A stretch of 64,000 nt of DNA from Blepharisma stoltei. Lineage: Eukaryota > Ciliophora > Heterotrichea > Heterotrichida > Blepharismidae. Both the position numbers and the translations under genes were made by a program. Below are positions 57,901 through 64,000 of the stretch, piece after piece. The notes below the pieces were generated by a model. The model was not told the origin of the DNA. It made no database searches and saw only the letters and a list, made by a program, of their open reading frames with translations. Within the stretch, counting starts at the first letter, position 1. Each line of letters begins with the position of its first letter. The stretch lies in assembly GCA_914767885.1 (NCBI GenBank), contig CAJZBQ010000033.1:434001-498000 (forward strand). Direction: 5' to 3'.

Positions 57901-60190
57901 TACAGCAGAAGATATAGAAATTCTTGAATCCTTAGCCAAAATAATTTCAGTGTCCTTAAAAAAGGGCTCTGATTCAGATGAAAAAAATGCTAATGAAGAG
58001 CTTAAGAATTTTGTAAAAGCAATTGCTTCAGAAAGAGACTCCTATGCCCTTATGACAACAATAAGAAAAGCTGCAGAACAATTATGTGACTGTGATAGAG
58101 CAATTATTTTCACCAAAGAAGAAAATATATTAATAGCGAGACCTCAAGGGCTTGAACAAGACCTTCCTGTGAATTATAGCTTTTATATGGGATATGGAAT
58201 CCCAGGAAGCGTGGCTGCTAAAAAAGCTAAAGAAAACATAAAAGATGCGTATCATGACACTCGATTTACTCCAGATGTCGACCGATTGACTGGTTATCGA
58301 ACGACCAGCATCCTTTGCATGCCTATCTTAGACTCAGAAAAACAAGTACTCGCAGTTATCGAATTAATTAATAAGAGGCATGCTACTTTTGATGCCAACG
58401 ATGAAGAAACCATGGATCTTTTCTGTGAAATGGTTTCCGCTGTGCTAGAAAACTGCGACTTATTCACAAATACTATTGAAGAGAGAACTAGCTTATTAGG
58501 AATACTCAACAGTATCGGAAGCTATGCTTTGGTCCTAAACAGCGAAGGTAAACTAAGCTACGTAAATAAGCCAATTGAAGGCGTCTTTGGAGTAAATGAA
58601 TTTATCGTAAAAAAGTTCCATTATACAGGCTGGCTTAAAAATAACCCATCTTTGGTGAGCGATATCCAAAAAGTATATAACGATCCAAGTCTAAAACCTT
58701 ATAAAACCTCAAAATGCATTTATACCGAGTCCCTCCGAAGCTCTTCATTCCTCTCAATTCTGCCTATAAATGACCAGATTAAAAACCAAAAGTTTAATTA
58801 CAGAATTCTAGGCTTAAAAGGCATAAATAAAGGGCAGTTTGAAGGAGTAGTTATCATTTTAGAAGACTGCAGCAGTCTAGAAGAAATCCACACAAAGTTC
58901 AGAGAAGTGAAATCTCAGATAAAAGCTCTCACAACTCCTTTGCAAACTGAAACAGAGCTGCAAAGGTGTATAGAAGATCTTGCAGTTATAACAGATAATG
59001 AGAATATCAGACCTGAAATCAGAGACAACTTGCAAGATATTATGTCGAGACTTAAAGCTGGAAATTTAAATAGGCCGAAATATAGATTAGAAGGACCAGT
59101 TGATCAAATAGAGCAAGGGATTGAAGCATTAAAGTCGATCTTAGAGCTTGACATGCCAGTTGAAACCCATAGGACCAGGAGATACTCCTCAATTTCTGAA
59201 TCTTCTCCTGAGAGTCTTGACTCCTTTTCTCAGCGAGTGTCATTAGACGACATAAGAAACTGGAACTTCAATGCATTTGCAGTTGACGATCCTATTGGCT
59301 TTGCACATGCCCTTTTGGCTGATTTTGATCTTTTCAAGAGATTCAAAATCCGCCCACACATATTCGTGAATTTCGTAGAAGAGTTAAAACACATATGCGA
59401 CCAGCGTGGGAACCCTTTCCACAACTTTGAGCACAATCTAAGTGTGATGCACAGCACATATATGCTACTTGCCAGCACCTCAGCCGGATCATATTTTAAG
59501 CCTGCTGATATTTTAGCATTGCTAGTTGGATCAGTTTGCCATGATTTAGACCATACTGGAAGAAATAATCCATTTGAATGCGCAAAGTCTTCGAGGCTAG
59601 CAATAATGTACCATGATAAATCAGTTTTGGAGCAGCATCACGCTGCAACAGCTTTCTTCACTATGCAGAATGAAAACTGCAATATTTTTAAGCATTTGAA
59701 GCCTACAAAGTATAGGTATATAAGGAAATTAATGATTTCTTCAATTCTGGCAACTGATATGAGTAAGCACTTGGGGATGATGTCAAATATGACTAGGAGG
59801 TTCAATGATTTAGTCGAAAATCCTCTAGGCACGCTGGAAAAAGACACAGAAAAAGTAGCAGGGTTTGTGCTGCACTCTTGCGATCTTGCACATGGCACTA
59901 AAGCATTTTCTGTATATGAAATCTGGTCCAGGAGAGTCTGTGAGGAATTTTCAGAGCAATATAAGGATGAAGTAGCACTAGGACTTACACCAACTGGGTT
60001 CATGAAAGACCTTGATAAGCCCAAAGTTTATTATTCAAATGAGATCAACTTTATGAAGTTTGTTGTTAGGCCGCTGTGGGAGTGCTTAGACTTGTGGCTT
60101 AAGCCTAATTTGAGTAACTACTTACAAAATATGAATAAGAATATTGAAGAAATGCAGGCTAGACTAGAAAACGAAGATGAAGCAGCATAG
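54986..60190 (+). CDS. PDE: Six-GAF cyclic nucleotide phosphodiesterase, split by a short IES
   Basis: Pieces 54986-55222 and 55292-60190 give 1711 residues. Six GAF-like domains can be followed by their closing strands: CVPLVVGQWKVIGVVQLFN, CLVCPIMSYTNTVQGVVEFF, AIFPILSKELKDPSIGLIV, LCIPILDSRTAVIGVIVF, LAVPIIEDGEFMGLLYL and LCMPILDSEKQVLAVIELIN. A PAS-like segment (ALVLNSEGKLSYVNKPIEG) is followed by the PDE catalytic domain at about 1430-1660: NPFHNFEHNLSVMHST and the HD signature VCHDLDHTGRNNPFE, then LATDMSKH. GAF domains in PDEs bind cyclic nucleotides allosterically. No membrane segment was seen. Confidence 0.93.
55223..55291. mobile_element. Short IES in phosphodiesterase gene (69 bp)
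   Basis: TA-bounded (55221-55222, 55290-55291). It contains the only stop (TAG 55241-55243) in the frame; excision gives LILDCLAQHISELTKSSW, continuous with the first GAF domain. Exact left TA could also be 55212. Confidence 0.68.
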
Positions 60191-61184
60191 AAGCTCGAGC
60201 CTTATAATTTTAAATGATCAATATTTTAAGCTTTCATATGTGCTGCTCCATTTTCCTATTTATATAGGTGGGCTTATTTAGATAGTTTAAAAGACTAATA
60301 TGACTTAAAAAGCTTTAGCATTAAATTGTTATATATTGATGTTTAAAATCACTGATAATAAGACAATTATCATCCTTTGAGTGACGAATATACTGATTTA
60401 TTTACCTTAATTAGTTAAAATCTAAAATTATTATTCTTTTCTGTTGCAATGGAAACTTTTAGAAAATTAATGATAAATAATTTGTCCAAAAAGTTAAATG
60501 TTGCAATAAGAAGATAGATTAGAAAAAGTAGGAGAATTTCATAGTAAATAGCTAATACATTTAAATGATATTTTAATGCTAAAATAAAAGAATCAATACA
60601 ATTTGAGAGATAACCTGACACTAAATAATTCATAAAAATGGCAAGCAGGACAATCAAAGTTTAAATTTAGACAAGATCAGTATCGATAGATATGCTTCCA
60701 TAAACAATTTATAAACTTTGAAAAACAATAAAAGTCTGATAAATTTTTGTTTTTTGAAATTTTCATTTATTTCAATTTTCCCAAATAGATTTCATAGTAA
60801 TAGATTTCCAAATTGATCTTAAATCATCATTAGCAATCACTAGCAAAAATTATTAAATTCACCTGATTTTTACCCAAATCATTAAAATGGCGAAATTATC
60901 CAAGGCCAGTATAGTTCGAGTAAGTCTTTCTCTATCTAATTTTTTCGCAATTTATTGAATTATTTTGAATGGATTTAAATATAAACAAGTCTCAGCTTCT
61001 TTTAAAAAAAAGCCTACATCCTGAATCAAAATATTTAAATAAGCTATTATGAATATTTTCACCAATATTTTATTAGGGGAGATCTTGATTACAGTTTAAG
61101 AAATATAAATATTAGCACTTATTTTAAGCATCCTTAATAAGAAACAATAGTGTTGCCATTAGCTGTTGAATAATAATAGTGGTG
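60191..61184. other. AT-rich intergenic region
   Basis: A 80-codon hydrophobic minus frame at 60415-60657 and a ~50-codon frame at 60887 are probably chance. No repeat seen. Confidence 0.4.
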
Positions 61185-64000
61185 ATGGCAAACTACGAAA
61201 AGCTGAAAGAAGAGGTAAATGAAGAGCCAAAAGAGAAGGCCAACAAGTTAACGCCAGAGCAGCTGGCAGAAATGAATACGCCTGAATCAGGGCTGACAAG
61301 CTCAGAAGCAGCGAGAAGATTAGCTAGAGATGGGTAATTAATATTAAGGCCAAATATGCTTCCTGAGAAAAAGACCAATCCATTTCTCAAGTTCCTAACT
61401 CCCCCCCTCCGTGAGTGAACAAAACCATTAGAAAAATCCCTATTTTTTGCCCAAAAACCCACCCTCCATGAGTGAACAAAAATTTTTTATGGAAAAAAAA
61501 TTGATATATAAGTGATAATTATTATAATGAAATCTCGAGCTAATTCTGTTTAATTTTAACAAATTGCTTTTTAAAACATAAATTTTATAAATTAAATTAA
61601 TATTTGCTTTCCAATTTTTGCAAATTAGGATTTTTTTTAAAATTTGAAAAAAAAAATTTCTATAAATTTATATATATATAAATTTTTTTTAAAAAAAAAA
61701 ATTAACCCCCTTCCCCTCCGTGAGTGAACAAAAATTTTTTGTTCACTCACGGAGGGGGGAGTAAGCTATTTTTGGGGTCCAATGCCAGGCATGATTTGGG
61801 CAGCCATTTTGATTGAGCTGATCCGACTTTCATGGCTTGACTTTGGAGTTCTGATGATTTTACAATTTGTGAATGGCTTTGTAGGCTGGTATGAAGAAAA
61901 AAATGCTGGGAATGCAATAGAAGCACTCAAAAAGAATATGGCCCCTAAAGCCAAATGCAAGAGAGATGGACAATACGAGACAATAAATGCGAAAGATTTA
62001 GTCATAGGTGATAGAATTAACTTAAAGCTTGGAGACATAATTCCCGCTGATGCAGTCTTAGGGCCAGGGTTTGCTGAAATTGATCAATCAGCTCTAACTG
62101 GTGAGTCTTTAGCGGTCATGAAATATGAAGGTGATACAGTCTATCAAGGCTCAGTATGCAAAAGAGGAGACCTTGAAGCCATTGTAATGGCTACTGGGGC
62201 AAGAACTTTTTTTGGGAGGACTTCAGCCTTGGTTGGTTCTGTTAACCAGCGCGGGAACTTCCAAAAAGTCTTACTAAAAGTCGCTTTTTCTTTGCTTATT
62301 GTTTCTGTTGTTTTGGTTATTGTAATTCTTATAGTGAACTTGGCAAAAGGGAACAACTTCCTGGAAACCTTGTCCATTTGTGTCGTTTTATTAGTCGCCT
62401 CAATCCCTATCGCCATGCAGGTTGTGTGCACAGCAACTATGGCTGTTGGAGCACATGCTTTAGCAACACGAAAAGCAATTGTGAGTAGGCTGACTGCAAT
62501 TGAAGAACTAGCAGGAATGAAAATTCTCTGCAGTGATAAAACTGGAACACTAACAAAGAACGAGTTGACAATTCAAAATCCAGTGCTGCTTAAAAATTAT
62601 AAAGCTGAAGATTTATTTTTAGTTGCAGGACTTGCAGCTAAAAGAGAAGTGGGATCTCAAGACGCCATTGATAAATGTATTACTGAGTATGCTTATGAAA
62701 AATGCAGGATCAGCTATGATGGCTACGAAGAAGAAGAATTTGTTCCATTTGACCCAAAAATCAAGCGAACAGAAGCAACTGTGAGAAACCGTAAGGGAGA
62801 AATTTTCAGATGTACAAAAGGAGCTCCACAAGTTGTTTTAGCTATGGCTGCAGACCCAAGTATCGAAGAAGAAGTATCAGGGCACGTTCTAGATTTAGCT
62901 GCAAGAGGATACAGAACTCTTGGAGTCGCCAAGATGGACCCTGGCGAAACCAAGTGGAAAATGATAGGGCTAATTTCACTTTATGACCCTCCAAGAGATG
63001 ATACCAAAGAAACAATACAAAAAGCTTTACAAATGGAAGTCAAGGTCAAAATGATCACTGGTGATCAGCTTGCTATAGCCAAAGAAACTGCCAGATTGCT
63101 GAATATGGGGGATAAAATATATAACTCTGATATGCTCCAAGCTGAAACAAACACTGTCAGTCGAGAAATTTTAGACTCCATGGTAGAAGAAGCTGATGGG
63201 TTTGCAGAAGTCTTCCCTGAGCATAAATTTGCAATTGTAAAAATGCTTCAAGAGAGAGGCTTCAGGTGTGGAATGACTGGAGATGGTGTCAATGATGCTC
63301 CTGCTTTGAAAAAAGCTGATGTAGGAATTGCTGTTGATGGCGCCACTGACGCTGCAAGAGCTGCTGCTGACATTGTCTTGACAAGTCCAGGGCTTAGTGT
63401 AATTATAGAAGCTATCTATAGAGCCAGAAAGACATTCCAAAGGATGAATAACTATTGCACATATAGAATTGCTTGTACTTTCCAAATCATCATCTTCTTC
63501 TTCATCACTATGGTCGCTGTCGACCCTTCAGACGATTTTACATGCAAAGGGCATGGCTGTGGAAGTATTCCGAATACTTTTGCTTTGCCTGTTATATGTC
63601 TCGTCATTATGGTCATTCTGAATGATGGACTAATCATTTCAATCGCTTATGACAAAGTTACTGTGAATAAAAAGCCTGAGGCCTGGAACATGGTCCTTAT
63701 CTTTTCAAATTCGACCGTTTTAGGCTTCATTGCTTTTATCTCCTCTCTCATTTTATTACTGCTCTGTTTAGACAATATGAACAGCCATGATAAAAATGTA
63801 TTTTTGAATGCATTCGGAATTGAAGCTATGAGATATGGAGAAATTCTTACAATCATATTCATGAAAGTCTCCATTTCAAACTTCCTGACTGTGTTTTCTG
63901 CTAGGACAATGAGCTGGTTCTGGACAAGAATGCCAGGAAAGCTGCTATTCAGTGCAGATATGTTCGGAATTGTCGTGTGTTTGTTCCTTTCTTGCTATTG
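61185..64000 (+). CDS. PMA: Plasma-membrane P3A-type H+-ATPase, split by an IES (3' end outside)
   Basis: Pieces 61185-61333, 61349-61397 and 61764 to the window end. N-terminus: LTSSEAARRLARDGPNMLPEKKTNPFLKFLSYFWGPMP, typical of fungal and plant H+-ATPases. Then ALTGES, the phosphorylation site CSDKTGTLTKNE, KGAPQVVL (nucleotide), MITGDQLAIAKETA and GDGVNDAPALKKADVGIAVDGATDAARAAADIVL. At least six membrane segments are seen before the end. It should pump protons out of the cell. The MITE lies between K-F-L and S-Y-F-W. Confidence 0.95.
61334..61348 (+). other. 15-nt intron in H+-ATPase gene
   Basis: GTAATTAATATTAAG; splicing joins LARDG to PNMLPEKK. Confidence 0.88.
61398..61763 (+). mobile_element. 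MITE-type IES, CCGTGAGCGAACAAAA family, copy 4
   Basis: TAA-flanked (61396-61398 and 61762-61764). Same plan as copies 1-3 but more diverged: terminal motif CCGTGAGTGAACAAAA and several small deletions. Only 366 bp. Removal restores the conserved H+-ATPase N-terminus. Confidence 0.9.

Noticed and set aside
60415-60657. 80-codon hydrophobic frame on the minus strand
   Set aside because: Composition is that of AT-rich DNA read by chance (Ile, Leu, Phe, Tyr); no homologue comes to mind.
60887-61042. Short frame starting MAKLSKASIVR
   Set aside because: Too short, and no intron or IES could be placed to extend it into a convincing protein.

Overview
The window reads as germline (micronuclear) DNA of a heterotrich ciliate, most likely Blepharisma. 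Three things point there. (1) Conserved proteins run through in-frame TGA where tryptophan is expected (for example the W of the WPD loop of a tyrosine phosphatase at 5225-5227), while genes end at TAA or TAG, so UGA is Trp. (2) Introns are 15-16 nt GT..AG, a heterotrich hallmark. (3) At least 19 times a conserved reading frame is broken by non-coding DNA flanked by short direct repeats, and removing the insert plus one repeat copy restores the frame and the expected protein. That is the behaviour of internal eliminated sequences (IESs). The species name is an inference.

Layout. 1-6290: end of a GST-C-like protein, Era GTPase, Mei2-like RNA-binding protein (IES), tyrosine phosphatase, coiled-coil protein. 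6291-14117: a basic protein with a 733-bp IES, a membrane alpha/beta hydrolase, a four-CNB cGMP-dependent kinase. 14143-22987: E2F, AGC-type kinase, METTL21-like methyltransferase, NEK kinase, secreted Cys-rich protein, ankyrin-TKL kinase. 23011-31021: LRR protein with a nested IES, RING/B-box/PHR ligase, coiled-coil protein, HAUS3. 31043-35911: calcium-dependent kinase (one IES sits inside its intron) and a membrane cyclic-nucleotide phosphodiesterase. 36670-46482: GPI-type surface protein, GRIP golgin, outer-arm dynein light chain 1, UNC119 and a 595-aa unknown gene with six insertions. 47448-53870: EF-hand-like protein, NAD synthetase, aquaporin, small membrane protein, acidic protein. 54986-64000: a six-GAF phosphodiesterase and a P3A H+-ATPase that runs off the end.

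Inserted DNA falls into classes: (a) MITEs with CTCCC...GGGAG ends and a family-specific inner TIR, flanked by TAA or TGA; one family is near-identical at four sites and may be the abundant Blepharisma germline MITE reported as BogoMITE (recalled, not checked); (b) ~230-bp foldback elements with TATAG ends; (c) SINE-like retroelements with 10-15 bp target-site duplications, pol III box-like heads and TAAG or TAATG tails; (d) short unique 69-132 bp IESs. Genes are dense, with gaps as small as 21-32 bp, and many encode cilium, centrosome and second-messenger proteins (dynein LC1, UNC119, HAUS3, PKG, CDPK, two PDEs), as expected of a large ciliate.

Nearly all gene models here need IES excision plus 15-16 nt introns plus UGA=Trp; spans below cover the whole locus and the pieces are given in the evidence.
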